The notes beneath the pieces were generated by a model. That model was given only the letters and a program-made list of their open reading frames with translations. It made no database searches and was not told where the DNA came from. DNA of 64,000 nucleotides from Pigmentiphaga humi (GTDB taxonomy: Bacteria; Pseudomonadota; Gammaproteobacteria; Burkholderiales; Burkholderiaceae_B), in NCBI RefSeq assembly GCF_900606115.1, contig NZ_UWPJ01000016.1, positions 124,001-188,000 of the forward strand, given 5' to 3'. Position 1 is the stretch's first letter, and each line of letters starts with the position of its first letter. Position numbers and translations under genes: made by a program. Positions 27,618-37,628 of this stretch are shown in pieces.

Positions 27618-29516
27618 TCATATGGACGCGAGCAGTTGGTCGAACAGCTCCGAAGCCATGCCCAGCACCTTGCCGGCGGCGGCGTAGGCCTGCTGGTAGC
27701 GCAACAGGTTGGCGCCTTCCTCGTCGAGGTTGACGCCGACCAGCGACTGTTCGGCGGCGGCGGCCTGGTCGTAGGCGCTCTGCTGGGCGGCCTGGCTGAC
27801 GCCTATCGACGCGGCGCGCGTGCCCGTCCTGGACAACAGCGCGGCATAGGCGTCGGTCAGCGTGGCGCCGCCCGCGATCTTGGCGGTGCCGAGCGCGCCC
27901 AGCGCCAGCGCGTTGCGGTTGTCCCCCGCCGGATCGCCGCGACCGGCCCCGACCGTGAAGACATCGCCGGCGGCCGGCAGGCCGTTCAGGTCGAAGGCCC
28001 AGCCGTTGTAGGCGATGGTATGCGGCGATGCGCCCAGGCTGCCCGACTCCAGGACGTTGCCGTCCGCGTCGAACAGGTCGTAATCCTTGGCGGAGGTGAA
28101 GCGCACCGTGACGGAAGCCGTGTAGTCGACATTGTCCGAGGCCTCCGAACGCAGGCGCGAGGCGATCGCCGTGCCGGCGTTGTCCGCGTCCGCACCCAGA
28201 CTCATGGGTGCCGCCGCGGCCAGCGCGCCGGGGTCGCCGAGCAGCACTTCCATACCCGCGGCGGCATGGCGGGCCACCTGGATGGTGAAGACGTCGCCGT
28301 CGGCCAGATCGCCGTCGGCCAGCCCTATCGCCAGTCCATCGACGGTCTGCGGCAGCTCGGTGAACGGGCCGAATTCCTCGCCGTCGTCCAGGCGCGTTAC
28401 CACGTATTCGGTGCCGGAGCGGCTCAACTGGTAGTCGCTGCCGGTCAGCGAACGCGTATCCGAGATGCCCAGCGACAACACGGCGTCGCCGGTGTTCTGC
28501 CTGGAACCCACGGCCATCGGGCTGCCGAGCTTGAACAGGGCCGCCCCCTGCCCGCCCGAACTGTCCAGCCCGAACTGTTGCTGCTGGTTATAGGCCGACG
28601 CCATGGCGATGGCGATGCGCCCCAGTTCGGTCCGGGCCTGGGCCAGCTCGTTGTTGCGGAATGCGATCAGCGCGCCGAGCTGGCCGCCGTCGATGTCCTT
28701 GTCGTTCAGCGGCACGCTGTGGCTGCCCATGGTCAGCGACAGGCTCGCGCCGCTGGCCGAGTCCGGATCCTGGGTATCGAGCCGCAGCTGCGCGGCCAGG
28801 CCCTGCAGCACCAGCGGCTGGCCGTTGGACAGGTAGACGTTGACGCTATTGCCCTGATTGCTGGTCGTGATGCCGGTGAACTCGCCCAGTTTGCGGATGA
28901 GCAGGTCGCGCTGGTCGAGCAGGTCGTTGGGAGACGGGCCGCCCTGAGCCGCGCGGGCCTCGTTGATGGAGAGGTTGTAGGCCGCGATGCTCTGCACGAG
29001 CTGGTTGATCTGCCCCACCGCCGAACCGACCTGTGTGGTGATGCCCTGGTCGATGGCGGACAGGCTGTCGCTGATCGAACGGAACCGCGCGGCCGTCGAT
29101 TGCGCCGCCTCCAGCGCCGCCTGGCGCGAGGCGGTCTCGTTGGGGTTCTGGCTGAAACTGCTGATGGCCGCGTACAGCGCCGTCAAGCTCTGGTTGATGC
29201 CGGTATCGACCGATCCCATGCCGTTGATCAGGCCGCTCATCTGGTCGGAATAGGTGTTCAGGTAGCTCAGGGAAGAGGCTGCCTGGCTCGCCTGGTTCGT
29301 CAGGAATTCGTTATAGGCGCGCTGCACCGTCACGACGTCCACGCCGGTGCCGAAATAGCCGCCGCCCGAGAAGTTCGACAGCGAGGTCGACAAGACCACC
29401 TGCTGGCGTGAATAGCCTGCAGTGCCCTGGTTGGAAATATTGTTCGCGGTGACGGCCAGCCCGGCCTGGGCGGCCCGCAATCCCGTCAATGCGATGTTGG
29501 CGATGTTCGTGGTCAT
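27618..29516 (-). CDS. flgK: flagellar hook-associated protein 1 FlgK
   Basis: 632 residues. The N-terminus is typical (NIALTGLRAAQAGLAVTANN, then ISNQGTAGYSRQQV) and the C-terminus holds the NLLRYQQAYAAAGKVLGMA helix. The central region has two beta units ending in GDLADGDVFTIQV and GLPAAGDVFTVGAG, like one in FlgL. It forms the first hook-filament junction layer. It is transcribed leftwards after flgJ. No convincing sigma-28 promoter was seen in the 117-base gap to flgJ, so it may be read with the flgB-J operon. Confidence 0.96.
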   Translation of the reverse strand: MTTNIANIALTGLRAAQAGLAVTANNISNQGTAGYSRQQVVLSTSLSNFSGGGYFGTGVDVVTVQRAYNEFLTNQASQAASSLSYLNTYSDQMSGLINGMGSVDTGINQSLTALYAAISSFSQNPNETASRQAALEAAQSTAARFRSISDSLSAIDQGITTQVGSAVGQINQLVQSIAAYNLSINEARAAQGGPSPNDLLDQRDLLIRKLGEFTGITTSNQGNSVNVYLSNGQPLVLQGLAAQLRLDTQDPDSASGASLSLTMGSHSVPLNDKDIDGGQLGALIAFRNNELAQARTELGRIAIAMASAYNQQQQFGLDSSGGQGAALFKLGSPMAVGSRQNTGDAVLSLGISDTRSLTGSDYQLSRSGTEYVVTRLDDGEEFGPFTELPQTVDGLAIGLADGDLADGDVFTIQVARHAAAGMEVLLGDPGALAAAAPMSLGADADNAGTAIASRLRSEASDNVDYTASVTVRFTSAKDYDLFDADGNVLESGSLGASPHTIAYNGWAFDLNGLPAAGDVFTVGAGRGDPAGDNRNALALGALGTAKIAGGATLTDAYAALLSRTGTRAASIGVSQAAQQSAYDQAAAAEQSLVGVNLDEEGANLLRYQQAYAAAGKVLGMASELFDQLLASI

Positions 29517-29633
29517 GATCGATGCGCAAGCGGCGTGCGGAATGCGGACTGCCCGCGCACGCCTATTGGAAGACTTAACGGTCCGCGCAAGCGAAGCTTG
29601 AGCCGGCGCGCCGCGGCGGGCGCGCCGGCCGGG

Positions 29634-30749
29634 TCAGACGACGACCTGCATCGCCCGGCGGATGGTGCTCTGCAGCTTTTCGGCATAACGCGGGTCGGTG
29701 GCATAGCCAGCGCGCTGCAGTCCGCGCGCGAACGACTCGGCGCTGTTGGTGGACTGCAGCACCTTGGCATAGCGGGGATTGGACGCGAGCATGCGCGCGT
29801 AGTCCTCGAAAGCGTGCTCGTAGGAATCGTAGGCGCGGAACTGCGCGGTGACGCGTTCGGCCGTGCCGTTGCGGAACTCGGTCGTGCGCGTGCTCACGGT
29901 GCGGCCCTCCCAGCCGGTCGCCTTGATACCGAACAGGTTGTGGCTGGCCTGGCCGTCCGCGCCGCGGATCTCGCGGCGCCCCCAGCCCGACTCAAGAGCC
30001 GCTTGTCCCAGGATGTAGGCGGCGGGGATGCCGGTGGCGGCTTCGGCGCGCCGCGCCGCGGGCAGGAAGCGGCCGAGGAACTCGGCCCGGATTTCCTCCG
30101 GCGAAGCGGGCGCCGCGCTCGCCTGGGCCGGCGCTGCCGGGGCGGCGCGGGGCGCGCCGGCAGCCGCGCCATAGGGTGCGGGGGTGCCGAATTTGCCGTT
30201 CTGGATGCGCCGGGCGGCCCCTGCCTCGCCCGCCACGGCGGCCGCGGCAGGGCTGGCCGCAGCCGGCATCCCGCCTATGCTGCCGCTGGTGGCGGACTCC
30301 GGCGTTCCCGCCGCGCGTCCGCGCGCCAGTTCCAGCGTGGACAGGGACAGCGGCAGTCCGGCCCGCCGCACCGATTCCGCGGGCACGGTAACGCGCGTCA
30401 ATTGTTTTTCCAGCATGTCGGCCAGGCCCAGACCGCTGCGCTCGGGCACGTTGCCGCGATTGGCCGTGTCGGCCACGCCGGCCAGCTTCGACGCCAGCTG
30501 CTGGTCGAGCATGCCGCGCCAGGTCTGCGATGCCGGACTGTTGAGCGCCTGCGCCAGCGCGCCCTCGCCCGCCATCGAGTTCTGGCGCATCTGTCCCAGC
30601 AGCGTCTGGGCGAACTGCGCCTCGAACTGGCGCGCGGCCTGGCGCACGCTGCCGGCCTGGTCGCGGCGCGCCTGCAGCTTGAGCGCATCGAGCGACCGGG
30701 CATCGACGGCCATGCCCTGCACTGCCAATGAGTTGTCCAGTTTGGCCAT
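29634..30749 (-). CDS. flgJ: flagellar rod assembly protein/peptidoglycan hydrolase FlgJ
   Basis: 371 residues from ATG 30749, which overlaps the flgI stop by one base (TGATG). The N-terminal half is the rod cap domain (QAARQFEAQFAQTLLGQMRQ). A long Ala/Pro-rich linker leads to a C-terminal glucosaminidase domain with AALESGWGRREI holding the catalytic Glu, then NLFGIKA. It cuts peptidoglycan so the rod can cross the periplasm. The linker makes it longer than the roughly 315-residue enterobacterial protein. Confidence 0.95.
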   Translation of the reverse strand: MAKLDNSLAVQGMAVDARSLDALKLQARRDQAGSVRQAARQFEAQFAQTLLGQMRQNSMAGEGALAQALNSPASQTWRGMLDQQLASKLAGVADTANRGNVPERSGLGLADMLEKQLTRVTVPAESVRRAGLPLSLSTLELARGRAAGTPESATSGSIGGMPAAASPAAAAVAGEAGAARRIQNGKFGTPAPYGAAAGAPRAAPAAPAQASAAPASPEEIRAEFLGRFLPAARRAEAATGIPAAYILGQAALESGWGRREIRGADGQASHNLFGIKATGWEGRTVSTRTTEFRNGTAERVTAQFRAYDSYEHAFEDYARMLASNPRYAKVLQSTNSAESFARGLQRAGYATDPRYAEKLQSTIRRAMQVVV

Positions 30750-31882
30750 CAGATGATCTCCAGTTCGGCGGTCAAGGCGCCCGCGGTCTTGAGCGCCTGC
30801 AGGATGGAAATCAGGTCTTGCGGCGTCGCGCCCAGCAGGTTCAGCGCCTTGACCACGTCGGCCAGTTGGGCGCCGCCATCCAGATGCATGATGGGACCGC
30901 CGCCCTGGCGAATCTCGATATCGGCCCGTTCGGTCACCACGGTCTGGCCGTTCGCGAAGGGCGCGGGCTGGCTGACCGAAGGCGTGGACGATACCGTCAC
31001 GCTCAGGTTGCCGTGCGCGACCGCCACCGGCGCCAGCCGCACGCTCTGGTTCATCACGACCGAGCCTGTGCGCGCGTTGATGACCACCCGCGCCGGCGCG
31101 CGGCTGCCCGCCACTTCGAGATCCTCGATCTGCGCCATGAAGAAGACCCGCTCGTTGGGAGACATGGGCGTGCGCAATTCGATCACGCGGCCGTCCAGCG
31201 CCGTGGCCGTCCCCGGCCCGAAGCTGCGGTTGATCGCATCGACCATGGAGCGCACCGTGGCGAAATCGGCCGTGGCCAGCTCCAGCCGCAGCGCGCCGTC
31301 GTCGGCGAAGGGCGTAGGCACCTCGCGCTCGACGGTCGCGCCCGACGGGATGCGGCCCGCGCTCAGGTGATTGATCTGGGCCCGGCTGCCGGCCGCCGAG
31401 GCGCCCGCACCGCCGACCGAGACGCTGCCCTGGGCCATCGCGTAGACCTCTCCGTCCAGCCCCTTGAGCGGGGTCAGCAGCAGCGTGCCGCCGCGCAACG
31501 ACTTGGCATTGCCCATGGAGCTGACCGTGACGTCGAGCTGCTGGCCGGGCTGCGAGAACGGCGGCAGCGTGGCGGTCACCATGACGGCCGCCACGTTCTT
31601 GAGCTGCAGGCGCGTGCCGGGCGGCACGTTGATGCCCAGGTTGGACAGCATGGACATCAGGGACTGCGTCGTGAACGGCGTCTGGGTGGTCTGGTCGCCC
31701 GTGCCGTCCAGGCCCACCACCAGGCCGTAGCCCACCAGCTGGTTGTTGCGTACGCCCTGCACGTTGGCGAGGTCCTTGACCCGCGCGGCATGGGCCGGCG
31801 CGGCCAGCAGCGCCGCGCACATCACCAGCAAAGCCAGCGCCGCGAGCGAAAAAGAAGCGGTTCGAACCATGCGCCCGCCCAT
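30749..31882 (-). CDS. flgI: flagellar P-ring protein FlgI
   Basis: 377 residues from ATG 31882, overlapping the flgH stop (TGATG); ATG 31870 is a second option. The signal peptide ends near [15 protein letters not shown]. Family motifs [32 protein letters not shown] and the C-terminal [19 protein letters not shown] are intact. It forms the periplasmic P ring around the rod with FlgA as chaperone. It is exported by Sec, not by the flagellar apparatus. Confidence 0.97.
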   Translation of the reverse strand: MGGRMVRTASFSLAALALLVMCAALLAAPAHAARVKDLANVQGVRNNQLVGYGLVVGLDGTGDQTTQTPFTTQSLMSMLSNLGINVPPGTRLQLKNVAAVMVTATLPPFSQPGQQLDVTVSSMGNAKSLRGGTLLLTPLKGLDGEVYAMAQGSVSVGGAGASAAGSRAQINHLSAGRIPSGATVEREVPTPFADDGALRLELATADFATVRSMVDAINRSFGPGTATALDGRVIELRTPMSPNERVFFMAQIEDLEVAGSRAPARVVINARTGSVVMNQSVRLAPVAVAHGNLSVTVSSTPSVSQPAPFANGQTVVTERADIEIRQGGGPIMHLDGGAQLADVVKALNLLGATPQDLISILQALKTAGALTAELEII

Positions 31883-32598
31883 CAGAAAGGAGAGAAAGAC
31901 ATGAAGAAGCGCGCCAGCCAGCCCACCGTCTGCGCCTCGTCGATCGCTCCCTGGCCGCGGTACTCGATGCGGGCGTCGGCGACCTGCGTGGAACTGACGG
32001 AATTACCGCCGACGATGTGCGCCGGGTTGACCACGCCGGAGAAGCGCACGCGCTCTGTCTCGCGGTTGGTACCGATCTGTTTCTCTCCCGAGACGCGCAG
32101 ATTGCCGTTGGCCAGCACTTCCACCACGGTCACGGTCACGGTGCCCGACAGCACGTTCGATGCGCCGGTTTCGCCGCGCGCGTTGAACTTGTTGTCGCTT
32201 TCGCCCCCGATACCCAGGCCGTGCAGGATGCTCGAGCCAGGCAGCCTGTTGATCGTCGGCGTGGAGATCGACGCCGACGCGGTCCGCTGCGCCGACGTAT
32301 TGTTGCGCTGGGTCGAATTGATGTGCTCCTCCAGCCGCACCACCAGCGTATCGCCGATGTTGCGCGCGCGCACGTCTTCGAACAGGGGCCGGTATCCCGG
32401 GGCGGTGCTGAAGATGCCGCCGGTGGGCCGGCGCGCCGCGTTGTAGGCCACCGGATCCAGCGGGCGCGCCGTGGTCGGCTCGGCAATGTCCACCTGGGGC
32501 GCCGCGCACGCGGCCAGCCCGGCCAGCGCCAGCGCGCCGCCTGCCCTGATGGCGCCGCCCGCGGCGCGTCGAACTGCGGACCTGAACGCTCCCTTCAT
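31882..32598 (-). CDS. flgH: flagellar L-ring lipoprotein FlgH
   Basis: 238 residues. The lipobox LAGLAAC makes it a lipoprotein. The family core includes [30 protein letters not shown] and the end [14 protein letters not shown]. It forms the outer-membrane L ring. It lies 11 bases after flgG and overlaps flgI by one base, consistent with one transcript. Confidence 0.96.
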   Translation of the reverse strand: MKGAFRSAVRRAAGGAIRAGGALALAGLAACAAPQVDIAEPTTARPLDPVAYNAARRPTGGIFSTAPGYRPLFEDVRARNIGDTLVVRLEEHINSTQRNNTSAQRTASASISTPTINRLPGSSILHGLGIGGESDNKFNARGETGASNVLSGTVTVTVVEVLANGNLRVSGEKQIGTNRETERVRFSGVVNPAHIVGGNSVSSTQVADARIEYRGQGAIDEAQTVGWLARFFMSFSPF

Positions 32599-32609
32599 GC
32601 CGCCCGCCC

Positions 32610-33392
32610 TCAGAGCTGCGCGATGCGCTGGAGCATCTGGTCGGCCGTGGAAATGGCGCGCGAGTTGATCTCGTAGGCGCGCTGGGTCTGGATCATCCCG
32701 ACCAGTTCCTCCACCACGTTGACGTTGGAGGCCTCGACATAGCCCTGGTTGATCAGTCCGGCACCGTTGAGTCCGGGCACGTTGACCACCGGCACGCCCG
32801 ATGCGGCGGTCTCGCCGAACAGGTTCTGCCCCAGCGGCTGCAGGCCGGCCGGATTGATGAAGGTCGCCAGCTGGACCTGGCCGAGCTGGACCGGCTGGGT
32901 CTGCCCGGCCACGGTCGCCGTCACCACGCCGTCCTGGCCCACCGCGACTTCCTTCACACCCTCGGGCACGACGATGCCCGGGTCGAGGATCAGGCCGTTG
33001 TTGGTTACCAGCTGGCCCTGGCTGTCGATCTGGAAGCTGCCGTCGCGCGTATAGGCCAGCGTGCCGTCGGGCAACTGCACCTGGAAAAAACCCGCGCCGT
33101 TCACGGCCAGGTCGAAGCCGCTGCTGGTCTGCTGCAGCGCGCCCTGCGAATAATTGCGCACCGTCGCCACCGGCCGCGCGCCGGTGCCCAGCGTCAGACC
33201 GGCCGGCACCTGGTTCTGCTGCGTCGTCTGCGTTCCCGCCGGACGCACGGTCTGGTAGAGCAGATCCTCGAACACCGCGCGCGAACGCTTATAGCCATTC
33301 GTGCTGACATTGGCCAGGTTGTTCGAAATCACGTCCAGTTGCGTCTGCTGCGCATCCAGACCGGTCTTGGCAATCCAAAGCGAACGGATCAT
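32610..33392 (-). CDS. flgG: flagellar distal rod protein FlgG
   Basis: 260 residues. The N-terminal rod motif [20 protein letters not shown] and the C-terminal [20 protein letters not shown] are the marks of the rod/hook family. Length is as in E. coli. It builds the distal rod through the P and L rings. A reverse family A repeat sits in the gap just upstream, between flgF and flgG. Confidence 0.97.
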   Translation of the reverse strand: MIRSLWIAKTGLDAQQTQLDVISNNLANVSTNGYKRSRAVFEDLLYQTVRPAGTQTTQQNQVPAGLTLGTGARPVATVRNYSQGALQQTSSGFDLAVNGAGFFQVQLPDGTLAYTRDGSFQIDSQGQLVTNNGLILDPGIVVPEGVKEVAVGQDGVVTATVAGQTQPVQLGQVQLATFINPAGLQPLGQNLFGETAASGVPVVNVPGLNGAGLINQGYVEASNVNVVEELVGMIQTQRAYEINSRAISTADQMLQRIAQL

Positions 33393-33400
33393 GAGGGGTC

Positions 33401-33477
33401 CCCCCCTACGCGCTTCGCGCGCCCCCCAGGGGGCGGCGCTGGCGGACCGGCAAAGCCGGATCCGCGGCGCCCAGGGT
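33401..33477 (-). repeat. intergenic palindromic repeat, family A, copy 7 (reverse)
   Basis: Reverse-strand copy between flgF and flgG: G-rich tail and GCGCGCGAAGCGCGTAGG hairpin, a CCCCCTGGGGGG palindrome, then GGATCCGGCTTTGCCGGTCC. It interrupts the otherwise tight flg operon. It begins 8 bases before the flgG start, too far for its G-rich tail to be an ideal ribosome site. Confidence 0.85.
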
Positions 33478-33532
33478 CAACAATGGTTATTCACTGCGAT
33501 GCTCTCGAATTCGAAAGACCGCTCTTTACTTT

Positions 33533-34276
33533 TCACCCTACAGACAACAGCTGTGTGGCGGCTTGCTGGTTTTTGTCGGTGCTTTGCATCAATTGGATCT
33601 GCACGTCGTAGTGGCGGGCGGCGGCGATCATGCCGACCATGGTGTCCACCGCGTTGACGTTGCTGCCTTCGAGCATGCCGCCGGCGACGCGGACGTCGGC
33701 GTCGGCCGGGGCGATGCCGCCCTGGCGCAGCCGGAACAGGCCGTCGGCGCCGCGCTCGAGCGAATTGGCGGGCGGGTTGACGAGCTTCAGGTTGCCGATC
33801 TGGGCGGCCAGGACGCGGTCCACGTCGGAAACGGTCGAGATCGAACCGTCGGTGTTGACCTGCACCTTGGCGTCCAGCGGCAGCATGATGGCTTCGCCGT
33901 TGGCGTCCAGCACCTGCCTGCCCTCGGTGTCCACCAGCGTGCCCTCGGGCGAAAGCTGGAAGCTGCCGGAGCGCGTGTAGGCCTCGCTGCCGTCCGCGGT
34001 ACGCACGGCGAACCAGCCGTCGCCCTGGACCGCGACGTCGAGTTCGCGGCCGGTGGCCATCATCGGCCCGCGCGACATGTCCGCGCCGGGCGTCGACTCG
34101 ACCGCATAGGCGCGGGTGCGCAGGCCCGCGCCGCCCACGACCGGGGCGGTGCGCTGGGCCGCGATCTCGGCGCGGAAACCCGGCGTCAGCGCGTTCGCCA
34201 GATTGTTGGTCTGGATGTCCTGCCGCCGCATCAGCTCGCGCGCGCCGGTCGCGGCAATGTAGAGTGCCCTGTCCAT
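33533..34276 (-). CDS. flgF: flagellar proximal rod protein FlgF
   Basis: 247 residues. The start MDRALYIAATGARELMRRQD and QTNNLANALTPGFRAEI are typical of FlgF, and the C-terminus ends with the helix VDTMVGMIAAARHYDVQIQL. It is one of the rod proteins exported before hook growth. It lies 16 bases after flgE. A 140-base gap with a repeat follows before flgG. Confidence 0.95.
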   Translation of the reverse strand: MDRALYIAATGARELMRRQDIQTNNLANALTPGFRAEIAAQRTAPVVGGAGLRTRAYAVESTPGADMSRGPMMATGRELDVAVQGDGWFAVRTADGSEAYTRSGSFQLSPEGTLVDTEGRQVLDANGEAIMLPLDAKVQVNTDGSISTVSDVDRVLAAQIGNLKLVNPPANSLERGADGLFRLRQGGIAPADADVRVAGGMLEGSNVNAVDTMVGMIAAARHYDVQIQLMQSTDKNQQAATQLLSVG

Positions 34277-34292
34277 GGCTGCCGGCTATCCG

Positions 34293-35552
34293 TCAGCGCA
34301 GGTTGACCAGGGTCTGCATGACAGAATCCTGGGTCTTGATGCTCTGCGCGTTGGCCTGGTAGACACGCTGCGCGGAGATCATGTTGACCAGTTCGCCCGT
34401 CAGGTCCACGTTGGCGTCTTCCAGCGCGCCCGAGGTGACGCTGCCGAAGTTGCTCGAACCCGGCACGCCCAGGCGCGGGTCGCCCGACATGGTGGTCTGC
34501 AGGAAGTTGTTGCTGCCCGCCGACACCAAGCCCTGCGGATTGACGAAGGACACCAGCACGATCTGGCCCTGCGCCCGCGTCTGCTGGTTCGAGTAGTTGG
34601 CCATCAGGACGCCGTGCTCGTCGATCGAAAAGCTGGTCAGGCGCCCCGAGGTATAGCCGTCTTGCGATTGCAATTCATTGCTGAAGGCCTGGCCCGTCTG
34701 CGAGGTCGCCGCGACGTTGTAGCTGATCGCCAGATCGGCCGCGCCGGTTCCCAGCGTATCGGCGTCGACGAGAATGTCGAAGACGCCGTTGTTCGATGCG
34801 TCCAGGTCGATCTTGCCCGACGAATCGAAGCTCAGCGCAAAACCGACGGGGTTGCCCTCGTCGTCGACGTCGGGATTGGTCACGTTGCCGTTGACCGAGG
34901 TGAAGACTTCCCACTCGCCCGGCGCGCGCTTGACGTAATAGGTCGACAGGGTGTGCGTATTGCCCAGCGAATCGTACACGGCGATGGATGTCGCGTGCGT
35001 GTAGGTGTTCGAATTGGACGGGTCGAACGGATGCGCCGTGGCGTCGATGGCCTCGGCGCGCGAATCCAGCACCGAACCCTGGGTCGCCTCGGTCGTGCCG
35101 CGGGCCTCGATGGAACTGACGGTGAGCTTGAGCGGCTGCGGCTGCGCGGTGTTGATCTTGCCGTTGGCATCGGCCAGGTAGCCCGTCAGTTTCATGCCGC
35201 TGGAGTTGATTACATAGCCGTTGGCGTCGAGCTGGAACTGGCCGTTGCGGGAATAGACCGCCGAGCCGTTGCTGTCCATGCGGAAGAAACCCTCGCCCGA
35301 GATGGCGACGTCGAACGGGTTGGAGGTGACCGAGATCGCGCCCTGGCTGAACAGCTGGCTGACCGACGAGACGCGGGTACCGATACCGATGCCGTTGGAC
35401 GAGGTGCCCAATACGGTGGAGGCGTACACGTCCGAGAACTCGGCGCGTGCGGCCTTGAAGCCGACGGTGTTGGCGTTGGCGACGTTGTTGCCGATGACGT
35501 CGAGGTTCTTGTCGGCGGCGTTCAGGCCGCTCAATGCCTGTTGGAAACTCAT
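34293..35552 (-). CDS. flgE: flagellar hook protein FlgE
   Basis: 419 residues. N-terminus MSFQQALSGLNAADKNLDVI followed by GNNVANANTVGFKAARAEF, and C-terminus LVNMISAQRVYQANAQSIKT. The middle holds hook domains D1-D2 with GEWEVFTSVNG. It polymerises into the hook under FlgD, with length set by FliK. It lies 56 bases after flgD on the same strand. Confidence 0.97.
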   Translation of the reverse strand: MSFQQALSGLNAADKNLDVIGNNVANANTVGFKAARAEFSDVYASTVLGTSSNGIGIGTRVSSVSQLFSQGAISVTSNPFDVAISGEGFFRMDSNGSAVYSRNGQFQLDANGYVINSSGMKLTGYLADANGKINTAQPQPLKLTVSSIEARGTTEATQGSVLDSRAEAIDATAHPFDPSNSNTYTHATSIAVYDSLGNTHTLSTYYVKRAPGEWEVFTSVNGNVTNPDVDDEGNPVGFALSFDSSGKIDLDASNNGVFDILVDADTLGTGAADLAISYNVAATSQTGQAFSNELQSQDGYTSGRLTSFSIDEHGVLMANYSNQQTRAQGQIVLVSFVNPQGLVSAGSNNFLQTTMSGDPRLGVPGSSNFGSVTSGALEDANVDLTGELVNMISAQRVYQANAQSIKTQDSVMQTLVNLR

Positions 35553-35608
35553 TGCAGGATCCTTGCTCTAGCTGCGATATCCGGGAAGGCTGGCGGGCGG
35601 CGCCCGCA

Positions 35609-36268
35609 TCACCAGATCTGGTAGACGTTGGACAGGTTGACGATGTTGCCCCGGGAATCGACCACGGTCGTGGCGCCGGACGACGGCCGCACCGAGGCGA
35701 TCTGCGTCAGGGACAGCGTAGGCGCCACGCCGACCTGCGTGCCCTCGCCCACCTGGACCTCGAAGGTGTATTCGCCGTCGTCGAGCTGCGTGCCCTTGGC
35801 GTCCGTGCCATCCCAGGTAAAGGTATGGGTACCGGCTTCGACGTCCTTGAGCTTCTTGCGCGCGACTTCGGTGCCGTCGGCGTTCTTGACCACCAGCTCC
35901 GCGTTCTCCACCGGAATGCTCAGCACATAGCCGCCATCGGCCTTGCCCTCGGCCAGCGTCAGGGCATTGCCCGACAACAGCACCTTGCGGCCGACCAGCG
36001 AGGCCGACTCCGTGGCCTGCAGGCTGCCCATGCTGTAGCCCAGCCATTCCATCGTGCTGTTGAGCTGGCTGACGCCGGTCACCGTGCTGATCTGCGCCAG
36101 TTGCGAGGTCAGTTCGGCGTTGTCCAGCGGATTGAGCGGATCCTGGTTCCTCATCTGCGCGGTGAGCATGGCCAGGAAACGCTGGGACAGCTCCTCGGCG
36201 GACGCGGCATTCAGCGACGACGCGTTCGTGCCGCTCGAGGAATTGCCGGAAACGTTGGATACAGCCAT
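35609..36268 (-). CDS. flgD: flagellar hook cap protein FlgD
   Basis: 219 residues. The N-terminal FlgD motif reads ELSQRFLAMLTAQMRNQDPL, then DNAELTSQLAQISTVTGV. C-terminal Fn3-like and tudor-like cap domains include HTFTWDGTDAKGTQLDDGEY. It caps the growing hook and is exported by the flagellar apparatus. It lies 33 bases after flgC. Confidence 0.96.
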   Translation of the reverse strand: MAVSNVSGNSSSGTNASSLNAASAEELSQRFLAMLTAQMRNQDPLNPLDNAELTSQLAQISTVTGVSQLNSTMEWLGYSMGSLQATESASLVGRKVLLSGNALTLAEGKADGGYVLSIPVENAELVVKNADGTEVARKKLKDVEAGTHTFTWDGTDAKGTQLDDGEYTFEVQVGEGTQVGVAPTLSLTQIASVRPSSGATTVVDSRGNIVNLSNVYQIW

Positions 36269-36301
36269 ATCAATACTCCATCGCGTATGCGCGCCGAGCG
36301 G

Positions 36302-36715
36302 TTAGCTACCGAGCGTCAGGGTTTTCTGCATCAACGTCTTGGCGGTGTTCATCACCTCGACGTTGGTCTGGTAAGCGCGCGAAGCGGCGATCATGTCGAC
36401 CATTTCGTCGACGATCTCGACATTGGGCATGCTGAGATAGCCGTCGGCATCGGCCATCGGGTTCTTCGGGTCATAGACGCGCTTGGGCGGAGACGGATCG
36501 GTCATCACCTCGCGCACCCGCACTCCCTGGCCGCCCTCGGAGGCGCCGCCGGGCACCATGTAGGACTCGAACACCACCTTGCGGGCCCGGTAGACCTGTC
36601 CGTCCGGACCGGCGACGCTCTCTGCGTTGGCCAGATTGCTGGCGACGGCGTTGAGCCGCTGGCTGTTGGCCGTCAATGCGGTGCCGGCGATTTCGAAAGC
36701 CTTGTTCAGGGACAT
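36302..36715 (-). CDS. flgC: flagellar proximal rod protein FlgC
   Basis: 137 residues. The N-terminal rod motif ([20 protein letters not shown]), the conserved [20 protein letters not shown] near the C-terminus and the usual length identify it. It lies 13 bases after flgB. It forms part of the proximal rod. Confidence 0.97.
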   Translation of the reverse strand: MSLNKAFEIAGTALTANSQRLNAVASNLANAESVAGPDGQVYRARKVVFESYMVPGGASEGGQGVRVREVMTDPSPPKRVYDPKNPMADADGYLSMPNVEIVDEMVDMIAASRAYQTNVEVMNTAKTLMQKTLTLGS

Positions 36716-36728
36716 GCGCGGGCCTCGT

Positions 36729-37148
36729 TCAATTGTTCTGGATGGCGCGCTGGAGCGTCTGGATCTGGCCGTTCAGCATGCGCAGCGCCGCGTCGTAGCG
36801 CAGCGCGTTGTCGGCAAAGCGCGTGCGTTCGAGATCGGGGTCGACGGTATTGCCGTCTATCGCGGCCTGGGTGGGCGTGCGGTACTGCAGCGCCACCGGG
36901 ATGCCGGCCGCCGCATCGGCACGGATGTGCCGGGCGTTCGTCGCCGCCAGCCCCAGCGGCGCGGCGGCCGCGCCCGGCTCGGGCGTGCCCGTGGCAGCGC
37001 GCAAGGCCGCGGCGAAATCGAAATCGCGCGCCTTGTAGTTGGGCGTTTCGGCGTTGGCCAGGTTGGACGCCAGGACTTCCTGGCGCTGCGCGCGCAATGT
37101 CAGGGCTTGCGCATTGAACATCAGTTCGTCGCCGATGCGGCTGATCAC
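36729..37148 (-). CDS. flgB: flagellar proximal rod protein FlgB
   Basis: 139 residues from a GTG at 37148, chosen because GAGGAGG lies just upstream; a longer reading to 37223 lacks such a site. The rod motif reads [20 protein letters not shown], then YKARDFDF, and a C-terminal helix ends in LQRAIQNN. First of the flgB-J run. It should follow an FlhDC-dependent class II promoter in the 120-base gap after flgN, but no clear box could be assigned. Confidence 0.95.
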   Translation of the reverse strand: MISRIGDELMFNAQALTLRAQRQEVLASNLANAETPNYKARDFDFAAALRAATGTPEPGAAAAPLGLAATNARHIRADAAAGIPVALQYRTPTQAAIDGNTVDPDLERTRFADNALRYDAALRMLNGQIQTLQRAIQNN

Positions 37149-37268
37149 GTGACCTCCTCTCTGCGTGCGGCGGGCGGCCTTTTCGCAGGCATCGCCATTA
37201 TTCGCGTTCGGCGCCAGCGGCAAATGCGGAGTAGGGAGGGTTTTGTACCGCTATTACGGGGAACGGCG

Positions 37269-37628
37269 TCAGCGCGAGAGTTGGCCGGTGCCGGTATAGG
37301 CCATGTCGGCGCCGCTCAGGCGGGCCAGGGCGGCCAGCCGGGCGGAGGCGGCGGCGGCCTGGAGGGTCGAGATTTCGGTGCCCACCTTGATCGGCTGGAG
37401 GGCCTGGGCGAGCTGTTCCCGCCAGGCCGCGCGCAGGTCGGCGGGCAGGGATTCGATGGCAGGCGCGAGTTGGGGCAAGGTGCGCTGCACTTCGAGCACG
37501 TACTGGCCCAGGGCCTGGGTGGCGGCGTCGATGGCGCCGGTATCGGTGCCGGCCACGGCCTGCGACAGCTGCCGGCCCGCTTCTGCGCAGCGATCCAGCA
37601 GCGAGGCGAAAGCGTCGAGCGAACTCAC
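37269..37628 (-). CDS. flgN: flagellar export chaperone FlgN
   Basis: 119 residues from a GTG at 37628 that overlaps the flgM stop by 3 bases (GTGA). An all-helical small protein with FASLLDRCAEAGRQLSQAVA and a hydrophobic C-terminal helix, the usual build and place of FlgN. It should guard the hook-associated proteins FlgK and FlgL before export. Sequence identity in this family is low, so position after flgM weighs most. Confidence 0.85.
   Translation of the reverse strand: MSSLDAFASLLDRCAEAGRQLSQAVAGTDTGAIDAATQALGQYVLEVQRTLPQLAPAIESLPADLRAAWREQLAQALQPIKVGTEISTLQAAAASARLAALARLSGADMAYTGTGQLSR

Noticed and set aside
29517-29633. Possible sigma-28 promoter of flgK (TTAAGTCT)
   Set aside because: No GCCGATAA-like box at 11 bases; not separable from chance.
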